Source of the DNA: Chitinophaga pinensis
GTDB lineage: Bacteria; Bacteroidota; Bacteroidia; Chitinophagales; CAMDFR01
Assembly (NCBI GenBank): GCA_945860705.1
Contig: CAMART010000002.1
Span: 62,001 to 126,000 of the forward strand
Length of the DNA: 64,000 nt
Direction: 5' to 3'
Numbering within the stretch: position 1 is the stretch's first letter; each line of letters opens with the position of its first letter. Below the pieces are notes generated by a model. The model was not told the origin of the DNA. It did not search any database and saw nothing but the letters and a program-made list of their open reading frames with translations. Below, one piece after another: positions 47,483 through 57,710 of this stretch. The translations under genes were made by a program, and so were the position numbers.

Positions 47483-48000
47483 TATAGTTTTATAAAAGTA
47501 ACTTGACTCGTTCTATTTTGAAAATCTTGTTTGATATTACATTGAATATCTATTCTATTTAAGTTTTCGTTATATTCTCCTTCGCCGCTTACTTCTAGTG
47601 CTCCATTGCTGTCGTTGATAGTAATATGTGTGCCTTTGCCTGTAAGTGTGCTTGTGCTGATATTTGCACGAAGAGTAATTCCTGTATTTGCAAAATTTGT
47701 AAGTAACACTTCGTCTAGTCTAGACCCATACATGATTTCAGAAGTATAAAATGGAGAAGTAGTAGTGCCTGTATAAGTATACTCATTCACATCATATGCA
47801 CCAATAAATCTTTCAACACTACTTACAGAACAGTTGTCGCCTTCTAGTCCATTTTGGCAAATACAATTTCCTTGATAGCAAACTTGATTAGTTCCACATG
47901 CAATATCTTTACAGCTATCTGGCTCGCAGGAGATAGTCAATCCTATTATTGAAACAACTAAAAAAACAATACTTACTGTATATAAAATATTTTTTTTCAT
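47482..48000 (-). CDS. EGF-like domain lipoprotein
   Basis: Lipobox LTISC; CKDIACGTNQVCYQGNCICQNGLEGDNCS six-Cys EGF-like pattern. Confidence 0.82.
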   Translation of the reverse strand: MKKNILYTVSIVFLVVSIIGLTISCEPDSCKDIACGTNQVCYQGNCICQNGLEGDNCSVSSVERFIGAYDVNEYTYTGTTTSPFYTSEIMYGSRLDEVLLTNFANTGITLRANISTSTLTGKGTHITINDSNGALEVSGEGEYNENLNRIDIQCNIKQDFQNRTSQVTFIKL

Positions 48001-48081
48001 CTAAATAGATAGTTTAAGTTTATAATAAAACTGATTACTACAAAGCTACAAATTTTATGTAGTTTTGACAAAACAAAAGAA

Positions 48082-49092
48082 ATGCCTTTAAATAAAGAAG
48101 CCTTTATCAGATATCGTATTTTGGATCAGTGTCTTTCAAATAAAAAGAAACCTTTTCCAAAAATATTTGATTTTATGCGTGCATATGAAGAAGTGCTTGG
48201 CAAATCTTTTTCACAAAGAACCATCAATCTTGATTTACAAGCTATGCGAGATGATATGGCTTTAGGTTTCATGGCTCCCATTAAGTATAGTAGGCAGTAC
48301 AATGGTTATTACTATGAAGATGAAAACTACAGCATCTCATCTATAAAACTTAGTGAAACTGAACTAGACTCTATAGGTTTTGCCACAAAAGTTTTGCAAC
48401 AATATAAAGGAATCGGTCTTTTCAATCAATTTGATGAAGCAGTAGATAAAATAATGAATGCGATTTCTATCAAAAATATTTTGACAGATAAAGAAGAAAC
48501 AGAAATTATTCAACTAGAAAAAATACATAGCTTCAAAGGTTCGGAGTGGCTCAATATTATTCTAAATGCAATAAAAAACCATGAAGTAATTAATATCTCA
48601 TATAAAAAATTTAGTAGTGATGAAATGAAAGAACTAGTAGTGCATCCCTATCTACTCAAAGAATATAGGAACCGATGGTATATGATAGGTATGACCGATA
48701 GAAAAAAACTAGTATCGACTTATGGACTTGATAGAATAGATAAAATAGTAGTATTGCCTAAAGAAAAATTTATTTTTTCACCAGATTTTAATGCATCTAT
48801 TTATTTTAAACACGCATACGGAATCACTACATTTGAAGGAAAACCACATAAAGTACAGTTGAGATTTGAAAATAATTTTGCTAAATATATTCTCACTCAA
48901 CCCATGCACGAAACTCAAAAAGTATTAAAACAAAATGCACAAAATCTAGATATTGAAATAGAAGTTGGTATCACTCCAGAGCTGATTCAAGATATATTGA
49001 GCTATGGAAATAAAGTGCAAGTGTTGAGACCCAAAATATTAATAGAACAAATAAAAAAGAGCCTAGAAGATACCACAGCTCATTATATCTAA
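48082..49092 (+). CDS. WYL-domain transcriptional regulator
   Basis: N-terminal HTH; HPYLLKEYRNRWYMIGMTDRKKLVSTYGLDRIDKI WYL motif. Confidence 0.9.
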   Translation: MPLNKEAFIRYRILDQCLSNKKKPFPKIFDFMRAYEEVLGKSFSQRTINLDLQAMRDDMALGFMAPIKYSRQYNGYYYEDENYSISSIKLSETELDSIGFATKVLQQYKGIGLFNQFDEAVDKIMNAISIKNILTDKEETEIIQLEKIHSFKGSEWLNIILNAIKNHEVINISYKKFSSDEMKELVVHPYLLKEYRNRWYMIGMTDRKKLVSTYGLDRIDKIVVLPKEKFIFSPDFNASIYFKHAYGITTFEGKPHKVQLRFENNFAKYILTQPMHETQKVLKQNAQNLDIEIEVGITPELIQDILSYGNKVQVLRPKILIEQIKKSLEDTTAHYI

Positions 49093-49214
49093 AAAGTTTA
49101 ATTAGTATTGTCATACTTCTGTCATTTTTTCTATTAAAAATTTGGATTTCTCATTTTTTTAACTTAGTTTCACATACACAACACTTATAGTTCATAATAT
49201 AAAACGGATAAATC

Positions 49215-49940
49215 ATGAGAAAAATACTCCTCATATTGATTGTGCCTATTGCCCTGATAGGTCTTATTTCTTTAACTGATAAAGTAAAAGAACAAAAAAA
49301 ACCTGTATATCAAACACAAAATGGTAGTGGTGATTGCAATACTCTAGCAAAAGCTAGTGGTTCTTGCGAAGGATGTCATTCTGGTTCTTCATCAGGAGGT
49401 GGTCCCATAGTCATCATCTATGAAAATGGAAAAACAGGTTCAGAATTTAACTTAGCACCTGGTGAAAATGAGATTTTCATTTATAATGAAGATGAGAATG
49501 TAGATATTATTTCTGAATTAGAAAACAATAATATACAAGTTTTTTCCAATACAAAACCTAATGTAGTAGAAGATAGATTTGTAGCCGTTCACGGACCTAA
49601 TAGCTCATCTATACTTAGTCACATCACTAAATTAAATATAGTAAGCAAAGAAAATCAAGTAATAAATCTCGGATCAAAACCATCAAATATTTCATATTCT
49701 GTTTCATTTAACAATAGTAGCATGTTATTAAATATGAATAGTTCAAAAGATGAAACAATACAAATATCACTCTATGATATGATGGGCAAATCATACATCA
49801 CTCCGATAAATAAAAATATAATTTCAGGGGAAAATCAAATTAATTTAGATACTCAATTACCTATATATAGAGGAGTTTACATTGTTAGAATTACAGAACA
49901 ATCTGGTAAAACAAGTACTAAAAAAATATTTATAGACTAG
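49215..49940 (+). CDS. Secreted protein with CxxCH motif and T9SS type-A sorting domain
   Basis: Signal peptide; SGSCEGCHSGSSSGGG; C-terminal ISLYDMMGKSYI...YRGVYIVRITEQSGKTSTKKIFID. Confidence 0.82.
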   Translation: MRKILLILIVPIALIGLISLTDKVKEQKKPVYQTQNGSGDCNTLAKASGSCEGCHSGSSSGGGPIVIIYENGKTGSEFNLAPGENEIFIYNEDENVDIISELENNNIQVFSNTKPNVVEDRFVAVHGPNSSSILSHITKLNIVSKENQVINLGSKPSNISYSVSFNNSSMLLNMNSSKDETIQISLYDMMGKSYITPINKNIISGENQINLDTQLPIYRGVYIVRITEQSGKTSTKKIFID

Positions 49941-50866
49941 GCTACTTTTTCTTTCGCTCTATTGATCAATATCACACCTACTAATATTAGTGATAAGCCA
50001 AGCATATGATACCAACTGATGGTTTCATGGTCTACAAATCCAATAAATACAGCTACTACAGGCATCAGATAAGTTACACTTGCAGCAAACATGATTTGTG
50101 TTCGTTGTATTAATATATTAAATAGACTCATAGCTACAGCAGTGCCAAATACTCCCAATAATACTGCATAAGGCAAAGCATGTAATGATTCAGTATTAGT
50201 ATTTATTTTTTCTAAAATATTTATATGGTATAAATAAAAAGCAGCTGGTATGATTAGCATAAAATACATCAAACTGGTAAGTGGCAAACTAGGTAAGCCT
50301 TGTAAATGTCTCTTAAGAATATTGGAACTAAAGCCATACATCACAGGAACAGATAATGCGATAAGAAAAAATAATCCATCACCACTAAAATCTGCACTAG
50401 GCTTGAATACTACCAACGCAATCGCCCCAAACAATCCTAAAACTACACCTATTACTTTAAGATAATGATTTTTCATTTTAAAAAATAAAACACCAATCAT
50501 AAATGTAAAAAGTGGCGTGAGTGAATTGATAATACCTGTAACACTACTACTGATATGTGTTTGAGCTAGTGGATATAAATATATAGGAATACCACTTCCT
50601 ATAAGTGAACAAACAAAAATCCAAAAATATTTATTGTAGGGTATTTTTTTGAATGCTTGATATAAAAAAGGCAATAAGGCTATACCGCCTGCAAACATTC
50701 GTATACCAGCCACTTCCATAGGTTCAAAACCTACTAGTGCATGTTTGATAAGAAAATAAGAGAATCCCCAAATAACAGCACAACTGATGAGCAATATCCA
50801 ATTGATAAGTTGTCGCCTCGATTCTATTCGAGCTGTTTCAGCAGATAGCTCTGTATTGTTTTCCAT
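49937..50866 (-). CDS. EamA/DMT family transporter
   Basis: Ten hydrophobic segments; ISCAVIWGFSYFLIKHAL; duplicated EamA pattern. Confidence 0.93.
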   Translation of the reverse strand: MENNTELSAETARIESRRQLINWILLISCAVIWGFSYFLIKHALVGFEPMEVAGIRMFAGGIALLPFLYQAFKKIPYNKYFWIFVCSLIGSGIPIYLYPLAQTHISSSVTGIINSLTPLFTFMIGVLFFKMKNHYLKVIGVVLGLFGAIALVVFKPSADFSGDGLFFLIALSVPVMYGFSSNILKRHLQGLPSLPLTSLMYFMLIIPAAFYLYHINILEKINTNTESLHALPYAVLLGVFGTAVAMSLFNILIQRTQIMFAASVTYLMPVVAVFIGFVDHETISWYHMLGLSLILVGVILINRAKEKVA

Positions 50867-50874
50867 AAAGAATT

Positions 50875-51870
50875 TTAGCTATTCATTTTTTTCCAAAGTA
50901 CATCTTTCAGTTTGTCTAGATTGTAATTTGTCATAGCTGAAATATATACCACATCTACTTTTTTAGGAAGCGTTTTTTTGAGTAGTTTTATCAATTCGTC
51001 ATCTACCAAATCAGCTTTAGTTATAGCCAAAACCCGCTCTTTATTGAGCAGTTCTGGATTATACATTTTTAGTTCATTGAGTAATATATCGTATTCTTTT
51101 TTGATATCATCTACATCAGATGCCACCATGAATAGCAAAATAGAATTTCGTTCTATATGTCTAAGAAAACGATGTCCAAGCCCTTTGCCTTCATGTGCTC
51201 CTTCTATGATACCTGGAATATCTGCCATCACAAATGATTTATTATCGTGATAAGATACAATACCAAGATTTGGTTTGAGTGTAGTAAATGGATAAGCACC
51301 TATCTCTGGTCGAGCGGCACTTAGTGCTGCAAGTAGCGTAGATTTTCCAGCATTAGGAAATCCCACTAATCCTACATCAGCCAATATTTTTAGCTCTAAA
51401 GTTACTATGGATTCTATACCCGGAATACCCGGCTGAGCATGAGTGGGAGCTTGATTGGTAGCTGTTTTAAAGTTTTCATTACCAAGTCCACCCATCCCAC
51501 CATGGAGTAGTATTCGTTCTTCTCCGTCACGGGTGATTTCAAAAAGTGTTTCACCAGATTCTGCATCTTTTGCTACAGTACCTAATGGTACTTCTAGATA
51601 TATATCGCTACCACTTTTGCCAGTTCTTCTTCCTCCTTCGCCTGTTTTTCCACTATCTGCTTTTACGTGTTTTTTATATTTGAGGTGCAGTAGTGTCCAA
51701 AGTTGTTTGTTGCCTACGAGTATGATATGTCCACCTCTACCACCATCACCGCCATCAGGACCACCTTTAGGTACATACTTCTCTCTCCTAAAGTGACTAC
51801 TTCCAGGACCACCGTCACCAGACTTGCAATAGATTTTTACGTAATCGACAAAATTTTGATTTTCAGACAT
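50875..51870 (-). CDS. obgE: Obg family GTPase
   Basis: [92 protein letters not shown]. Confidence 0.97.
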   Translation of the reverse strand: MSENQNFVDYVKIYCKSGDGGPGSSHFRREKYVPKGGPDGGDGGRGGHIILVGNKQLWTLLHLKYKKHVKADSGKTGEGGRRTGKSGSDIYLEVPLGTVAKDAESGETLFEITRDGEERILLHGGMGGLGNENFKTATNQAPTHAQPGIPGIESIVTLELKILADVGLVGFPNAGKSTLLAALSAARPEIGAYPFTTLKPNLGIVSYHDNKSFVMADIPGIIEGAHEGKGLGHRFLRHIERNSILLFMVASDVDDIKKEYDILLNELKMYNPELLNKERVLAITKADLVDDELIKLLKKTLPKKVDVVYISAMTNYNLDKLKDVLWKKMNS

Positions 51871-51878
51871 CCTTTTTT

Positions 51879-51920
51879 AGTATCTAGTATCAAGAGCCAA
51901 GAATCAAGAATCAAGATTTT
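51879..51920. repeat. Degenerate heptanucleotide array AGTATCT AGTATCA AGAGCCA AGAATCA AGAATCA AGATTTT
   Basis: Strict 7-bp register between obgE and adk. Confidence 0.75.
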
Positions 51921-51947
51921 TTGCTAAAGAGACTACTCGTTAATTGA

Positions 51948-52529
51948 TTAAAACTTACTCATAGAGTCCAGTGTACTACATATCAGTTTATTGATAGTTT
52001 CTACATCGCCTACTCCATTTATTTCGTGTAGTTTTCCTTTGTTTTCATAGTAGGTAGCTACAGCGGTAGTTTTGTTTTTGTATTCTTTTATTCTGTTTTC
52101 TATGATACTTTCATTTTGGTCATCAGGTCTTCCACTTTCTTTGCCTCTGAGCAAAAGTCTTTGTTTTAGCTCTTCTTCATCTACTACTATAGATACTAGT
52201 GCATTGATAGGTGAATTCAGTTCACCAAGTAATTGATCCAATGCTTCTGCTTGTTTCACAGTACGAGGGAAACCATCTAATATCAATCCTTTTGCTTTTT
52301 TATTTGCATCAAGTTTTGATTGTATCATACCTACTACCACTTCATCTGGTACTAATTCGCCTTTATCCATAAGTGTTTTAGCTTCTAGTCCTAGTTTGGT
52401 ACCATTGGCTATTTCTTCTCTGAGCAAATCGCCCGTAGATATATGCAATAGCTGGTATTTTTCTTTCAGCAAATTTGCTTGAGTACCTTTTCCACTGCCT
52501 GGAGGACCAAATAATATAATATTCAACAT
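51948..52529 (-). CDS. adk: Adenylate kinase
   Basis: NIILFGPPGSGKGTQANLLKEKYQLLHISTGDLLREEI; GLILDGFPRTVKQAEAL. Confidence 0.97.
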   Translation of the reverse strand: MLNIILFGPPGSGKGTQANLLKEKYQLLHISTGDLLREEIANGTKLGLEAKTLMDKGELVPDEVVVGMIQSKLDANKKAKGLILDGFPRTVKQAEALDQLLGELNSPINALVSIVVDEEELKQRLLLRGKESGRPDDQNESIIENRIKEYKNKTTAVATYYENKGKLHEINGVGDVETINKLICSTLDSMSKF

Positions 52530-52605
52530 AGCTTATAGTCTAGATATAATATAGAACGCAAAAGTAATAGATTATTGTAAGAAATGTGGCAATAAAAATA
52601 TCAAA

Positions 52606-53364
52606 TTAAAAAACACACTCATTTCCGTGTTTTTTGAGCCAGTTTTCTGCTAACATATAGTCGGGCATCACAGAGGCTACATGAGCCCAATACACATCGG
52701 AGTGATTCATATGTATGAGGTGAGTAAGTTCATGTATGATCACATAATCCGATACAAATTTTGGAGCAAAAAGCAAACGCACCGATAGGTTGATATTATT
52801 GCGTATAGAGCAACTGCCCCAATTGCTTACATTGTTTTTGAGTACTACACTTTTGATGTTTTTTTTAAAAAATTGTTCATTGAGTTCAAGCACTCTTTTA
52901 GTGATTTTATCTTTGAAATAGAGTGCCATGATGCGAGCTACCATCTTGCTAGCCAGCTTATTTTTTCTATCTTCTTTAGCATTTTCTGGAAATGACAATA
53001 CCAACTCACCTGTTCGAATTTTTATCGTAGCTTCTTTGGTAGGATTGGAGATGCATTTTATCAAAAACTTTTCATCATAAAGCTCCAGAATATCACCCTG
53101 TTTATATATTCTTTGAAATAAATATTGGTCTATCAGTTCTGGATGTTTGATTATTTTTTTGCGTGCCCATTCTACAAAAGCCTTTATTTGTTCGACTTTT
53201 GCATCGTTTTTTAGGTAATGTGACAAAACTATAGCAAGCCCCGTTTTTGTAAATGACACTCTACTACTACGCCTTTTTTCGGTGCGTATACTGAGTAAAA
53301 TCTTCCTTTCACCTAGGAAGAGTTCTTGCTCTTGAACGAAATAGTCTATTTCTTTGTTATGCAT
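52606..53364 (-). CDS. M48/YgjP-like (DUF45) metallopeptidase
   Basis: SNWGSCSIRNNINLSVRLLFAPKFVSDYVIIHELTHLIHMNHSDVYW. Confidence 0.92.
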   Translation of the reverse strand: MHNKEIDYFVQEQELFLGERKILLSIRTEKRRSSRVSFTKTGLAIVLSHYLKNDAKVEQIKAFVEWARKKIIKHPELIDQYLFQRIYKQGDILELYDEKFLIKCISNPTKEATIKIRTGELVLSFPENAKEDRKNKLASKMVARIMALYFKDKITKRVLELNEQFFKKNIKSVVLKNNVSNWGSCSIRNNINLSVRLLFAPKFVSDYVIIHELTHLIHMNHSDVYWAHVASVMPDYMLAENWLKKHGNECVF

Positions 53365-53492
53365 TAAAATAATAAATACGAGTGCAATACTAATTCAAAG
53401 CTTTCATTTTTTTGACAATAAAAAAAAACAATGTAGGTTTGTTGTGTGAAAAAGTAATTTGTACATAATTTTCAATATAAAAAATAGACAAT

Positions 53493-54092
53493 ATGAATCA
53501 ATTTAAAATGACTGAAATGCCTACACCAGACGAGTTGGCTGATAAAATGATGCAAGGTGGTAAGTTTGAGCAGAAATTAATAGAACAAAGAAAAGTGTTT
53601 TTGTGGGGAGCAGTAACCGACGAAACTGCAAAAAAAGTGGTAGATAGAATCTTATATCTTGAAGCGATAGATCCAGGAAAAGAAATTAATTTTTATATCA
53701 ATAGCCCAGGTGGTGTAGTGACGAGCGGTATGGTAGTGTATGATGCTATTAAATTAATCACTTCGCCAGTGAATACTATCTGTATGGGATTAGCAGCATC
53801 TATGGGTTCTATACTGCTAAGTGTAGGACAGAAAGGCAAAAGACAAATATGGCCAAACGGTAAAGTGATGATACATCAGCCAAGCCTTGGAGGTGCCTAT
53901 GGACAAGCTACAGACTTAGAAATCACCGCTAATGAGATACAAAAAACCAAAGAAATGGGTGCTAGAATATTGAGCGAAAACTGTGGTCAAACATATGATA
54001 AGGTAATGGCCGATCTAGAGCGAGACTATTGGATGAATGCAGAAGAAGCTGTAAAATATGGCATCGTAGATAGTATAACTACATCTTATTAA
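53493..54092 (+). CDS. clpP: ATP-dependent Clp protease proteolytic subunit
   Basis: INFYINSPGGVVTSGMVVYDAI; GLAASMGSILLSVGQKGKR; VMIHQPSLGGAYGQATDLEI. Confidence 0.96.
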   Translation: MNQFKMTEMPTPDELADKMMQGGKFEQKLIEQRKVFLWGAVTDETAKKVVDRILYLEAIDPGKEINFYINSPGGVVTSGMVVYDAIKLITSPVNTICMGLAASMGSILLSVGQKGKRQIWPNGKVMIHQPSLGGAYGQATDLEITANEIQKTKEMGARILSENCGQTYDKVMADLERDYWMNAEEAVKYGIVDSITTSY

Positions 54093-54114
54093 TTTTCTTT
54101 TTAAAAAAATAGAC

Positions 54115-54510
54115 ATGGATAATAATGTAGAAATTGCAAAATTGCAGAATGAAATCACCAAATATTTGGGGCTAGACCCCAACCATGTAGTATATAACTA
54201 TGCCGATAAAGACAATATTATAAAGTTATCTCTGGTTACTATCAATCCAAAACACGAACAAAGTTTTCTTTATCATTCTTCAAAAGGAATAGATAAAGTA
54301 GATGCCCTAAAAAAGATGTTGGAGTATGTACTTCAACATAGAAAAACAGAAAACTCTTATACCCTGCAATGGATAAAAGATGGTGATAGCGAATTACATA
54401 CTTCTTATTTTAGAGGCAATAATTTATATGAGGTATTAGATAAGTTTTACTACGGTAGAGATATCGCTTCTTACAAAGTATTTAGCGTGTATTTAAATCC
54501 GGTTTCTTAA
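54115..54510 (+). CDS. Cytoplasmic protein of unknown function
   Basis: 131 aa ORF 22 bp after clpP, same strand. Confidence 0.7.
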   Translation: MDNNVEIAKLQNEITKYLGLDPNHVVYNYADKDNIIKLSLVTINPKHEQSFLYHSSKGIDKVDALKKMLEYVLQHRKTENSYTLQWIKDGDSELHTSYFRGNNLYEVLDKFYYGRDIASYKVFSVYLNPVS

Positions 54511-54514
54511 TACC

Positions 54515-54600
54515 AGTTTAAAGTTGCAAGTTCAAAGTTGAGAGTTTGTCTGACAGCAGTCAGGTTCAAAGTTGAATGTCAAAGTTCATAGTTTTATGAC
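54515..54600. repeat. Degenerate heptanucleotide array interrupted by a CTGAC-AGCA-GTCAG mini-hairpin
   Basis: AGTTTAA AGTTGCA AGTTCAA AGTTGAG AGTTTGT ... GTTCAAA GTTGAAT. Confidence 0.7.
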
Positions 54601-54687
54601 TTAGAGTATGTAGTTTCAATTTTTACTAAATGCTATTGTTCAAAAAATTCATAATTGATTTTTCAAATTCGATGTATTTATGTTTTT

Positions 54688-54743
54688 ATCTAACGTCTAA
54701 TATCTAGCGTCTTACATCTTAATACTTGTATCTTGATACTCAA
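54688..54743. repeat. Degenerate heptanucleotide array ATCTAAC GTCTAAT ATCTAGC GTCTTAC ATCTTAA TACTTGT ATCTTGA TACTCAA
   Basis: Eight units in strict 7-bp register. Confidence 0.8.
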
Positions 54744-54745
54744 AT

Positions 54746-55486
54746 TTAGAACATATAAAACATACGTAGACTCAGCACATTGTTTCTTTGCTGTCCATCT
54801 CTTAAGTTTCCATCAATGAATCGTCCTTTGCCAAGACCTAAAATAGAATAACCAAAACGTGCTTGTATACCTATTTTTCTTTTGATAAGGAATGTAGCAT
54901 GTCCTACAAACTGGAAATCAAATCCTCTATAATTATTCATATATGTTTCTATTGGAAATAGTCTATCTGACCCATTTACTTTGTATTTCAGATTGGGTTG
55001 CTCATATCCATTGTCATCATAGATTACTTGTTTTTTTCTTATGAGGCCACCTATAGAAAATCCACCACCAAAAATAGCGATATGTTTGTCATGAAAATTG
55101 AACATGATAGGAATATCTGCATAGTCTAAAGTGATATTTCTAGAGCTGTATTTTGCATTACTAAGTTGGCTTTTTGCACCTTTCATATTGTATAGAAGCT
55201 CCATACTTATTGAAAACTTTTTTTTGATCATAGCAAAAGCACCTACTCCGCCATTAAATCCAAATTTGTAGTATCCTCCCATTCTATCGCCATCTACTTG
55301 ACTCATGTTGAATCCTGCTATTACCATTCCTCTAAATCGTCTTTTCTCAAATTTGTCTTGTTCAGGAGTGTTTTCGGTTGGTGTTTTTTTCTTGATAGTA
55401 GTAGTAAGAGTCTGTGCATTTGATGACAGATTTGCAAGAGCAAAAAACAGAATAAATAAATATTTTAGTTTCATAATAGAATTCAT
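54746..55486 (-). CDS. Outer membrane beta-barrel (PorT-like) protein
   Basis: Signal peptide, RRFRGMVIAGFNMSQVDGDRMGGYYKFGFNGGVGAFAMIKKKFSISMELLYNMKGA; C-terminal aromatic LSLRMFYMF. Confidence 0.85.
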   Translation of the reverse strand: MNSIMKLKYLFILFFALANLSSNAQTLTTTIKKKTPTENTPEQDKFEKRRFRGMVIAGFNMSQVDGDRMGGYYKFGFNGGVGAFAMIKKKFSISMELLYNMKGAKSQLSNAKYSSRNITLDYADIPIMFNFHDKHIAIFGGGFSIGGLIRKKQVIYDDNGYEQPNLKYKVNGSDRLFPIETYMNNYRGFDFQFVGHATFLIKRKIGIQARFGYSILGLGKGRFIDGNLRDGQQRNNVLSLRMFYMF

Positions 55487-55665
55487 ACTTGATAAACGAA
55501 AAACCCTTTCATTTGTTACATCAAACTTAGCACTATTTTTAAATAAAATGACACAGAAATGTAAAAAGTTTTAATAGAATCGTTTTTTTGCAAAAATGTA
55601 CATAAGTATCAACGAACTTTTGAGCTATTTTTATTATTTTTGATTTACAAATTTGGCATACTACA

Positions 55666-55956
55666 ATGGTAAAATATACAAGTACTACTCTTACAAAAAT
55701 TCAAGAACTCATCAAAGAAACCGGCTATGTTTTGAGATATGAGAAAGGCAATTTTAAAAGTGGATACTGCATACTACAAGATAAAAAAGTAATCGTAATC
55801 AATAAATATTTTGAAACGGAAGCACGTATCAATAGCTTGCTAGAAATACTTCCTTCACTCAATATTAAATTAGATGATCTTACAGAAGGCTCCAGAAAAT
55901 TTATTGAAAAAATAAATCAAAAAGAATTGCTTTTTGATGAAAAGCCGAATCCATAA
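55666..55956 (+). CDS. Protein of unknown function
   Basis: 96 aa; TATTTTTG box about 24 bp upstream; coupled to next gene. Confidence 0.75.
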   Translation: MVKYTSTTLTKIQELIKETGYVLRYEKGNFKSGYCILQDKKVIVINKYFETEARINSLLEILPSLNIKLDDLTEGSRKFIEKINQKELLFDEKPNP

Positions 55957-55959
55957 AAA

Positions 55960-56739
55960 TTGAATCCTACAGCTTCAAAAAAAGTAATTTTTCTAGGCAC
56001 TGGTACTTCTACTGGCGTGCCTTTATTGGGTTGTACTTGTGAAGTGTGCATGTCTACAGATGCTAGAGACAAAAGATTGAGAAGCTCTATACTCATAGAA
56101 ATAGCATCAAAAAAAATAGCGATAGATATTGGTCCAGATTTTAGACAACAAATGTTCAGAGCAAATACTTCTATGCTAGATGCCTGCCTCATCACTCATG
56201 CCCACAAAGATCACGTAGGAGGCTTAGATGAAGTGCGTGCACTCAATGTATTTTCTAAGAAGCCGATAGATTTATATGCAGATATCCATGCAATACATAC
56301 TATAAAAAAACAGTACGATTATATTTTTGAAGCAAAAAACTATCCAGGTATACCTCAAGTAAATTTGCACGAAATCGACGAACAGAGTTTTGAATTGATT
56401 CATATAAAAATACAACCTATACGAGTGATGCATTACAAGTTGCCTGTGCTGGGTTTTAGAATAGAAGATTTTACATATATCACAGATGCAAATTTTATCA
56501 GCGATGAAGAAAAAGAAAAAATAAAAGGCACAAAAATATTGGTGCTCAATGCCCTGCGCAAAGAGACACATATATCTCATTTTACACTAGATGAAGCACT
56601 AAAGATAATAGAAGAGATAAAACCCGAAAAAGCATACCTCACACATATAAGCCATCATTTGGGACGATACACAGATATAGAAAAAGAGTTGCCCTCAAAT
56701 GTACACTTGGCCTATGATGAATTAATAATCGATTTTTAA
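55960..56739 (+). CDS. MBL-fold metallohydrolase (PhnP-like), TTG start
   Basis: VIFLGTGTSTGVPLLGCTCEVCMS; LITHAHKDHVGGLDEVRAL; AYLTHISHHLG. Confidence 0.93.
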   Translation: MNPTASKKVIFLGTGTSTGVPLLGCTCEVCMSTDARDKRLRSSILIEIASKKIAIDIGPDFRQQMFRANTSMLDACLITHAHKDHVGGLDEVRALNVFSKKPIDLYADIHAIHTIKKQYDYIFEAKNYPGIPQVNLHEIDEQSFELIHIKIQPIRVMHYKLPVLGFRIEDFTYITDANFISDEEKEKIKGTKILVLNALRKETHISHFTLDEALKIIEEIKPEKAYLTHISHHLGRYTDIEKELPSNVHLAYDELIIDF

Positions 56740-56748
56740 AATAAAAAA

Positions 56749-57636
56749 ATGAAAGATTGGATTAAACAATTTTTTTTAATCAAAACTACAGAACGAAGAG
56801 CCATCTTAGTTTTAAGCGTACTTATTATGATAGCATTATTTATATTTTTATTGATTCCTTCGTTTGTGAGTCCACCAAGTAGCAAAATAGAAGTAAAAGA
56901 GTTGAGTAGTAGCGGGCAAGAGATACTTGCCAATTATACAGATTCTACAGCTACTACAAATGCACCCAAAAACACTGCTCAGTCTTTTAATCCAAATACA
57001 GTGACTACAGAAGAACTGTTGCAAGCAGGAGTACCACCAAAACTGGCATCTACATGGACAAATTTTACCTCAAAAGGCGGTAAATTCTATAAAGTAGAAG
57101 ACTTAAAAAAACTGTATAATATGACTGATGAGGTATATGAAAAAATAAAAAATAAAATAGCGATACCTACTCCGGCTAGAGACTATAGTGGCTATACCAA
57201 TACGAGTAATACAAGCACAGTAAAGAAAAATTTGAGTATCAATATCAATACTGCAGATACTATACTACTAGACAGATTGCCTCAGATAGGCTTTGGTAGG
57301 GCTAGAATGATTGTAAAATATAGAGATATGCTTGGTGGCTTTATAAATATAGAACAACTCAAAGAAGTTTTTTCTATCAATGATACTATCTACAGAGAAA
57401 TAAAAAACTACGTATTCGTAGACCCTACATTCAAACCCACCACTGTGCCTATTAATTTTAGACTCGAAAAAGACTTATATAAGCACCCATATATAAGACC
57501 TTATGCAAAAATGATTGCCAATTATAAAAAAGAACATGGTCCCTTTGAAAACAAAGAAGACCTAAAGAAAATCTATGGAATAGATGAAAAAGGTTTAACA
57601 AAAATGCTACCTTACATCAATTTTGATCTAGAATAA
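56749..57636 (+). CDS. Membrane-anchored helix-hairpin-helix (ComEA-like) protein
   Basis: One N-terminal TM; ININTADTILLDRLPQIGFGRARMIVKYRDMLGGFINIEQLKEV. Confidence 0.9.
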   Translation: MKDWIKQFFLIKTTERRAILVLSVLIMIALFIFLLIPSFVSPPSSKIEVKELSSSGQEILANYTDSTATTNAPKNTAQSFNPNTVTTEELLQAGVPPKLASTWTNFTSKGGKFYKVEDLKKLYNMTDEVYEKIKNKIAIPTPARDYSGYTNTSNTSTVKKNLSININTADTILLDRLPQIGFGRARMIVKYRDMLGGFINIEQLKEVFSINDTIYREIKNYVFVDPTFKPTTVPINFRLEKDLYKHPYIRPYAKMIANYKKEHGPFENKEDLKKIYGIDEKGLTKMLPYINFDLE

Positions 57637-57681
57637 AAACAATTTTTTTATAAATCGTATTTATATAATTATCAATATACT

Positions 57682-57689
57682 TATCTTTG
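57682..57689 (+). promoter_or_regulatory. Putative -7 promoter box TATCTTTG for acyl-CoA dehydrogenase
   Basis: Matches TAnnTTTG, 21 bp before the ATG at 57711. Confidence 0.6.
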
Positions 57690-57710
57690 CCAACCAAAAA
57701 TATCGATATA

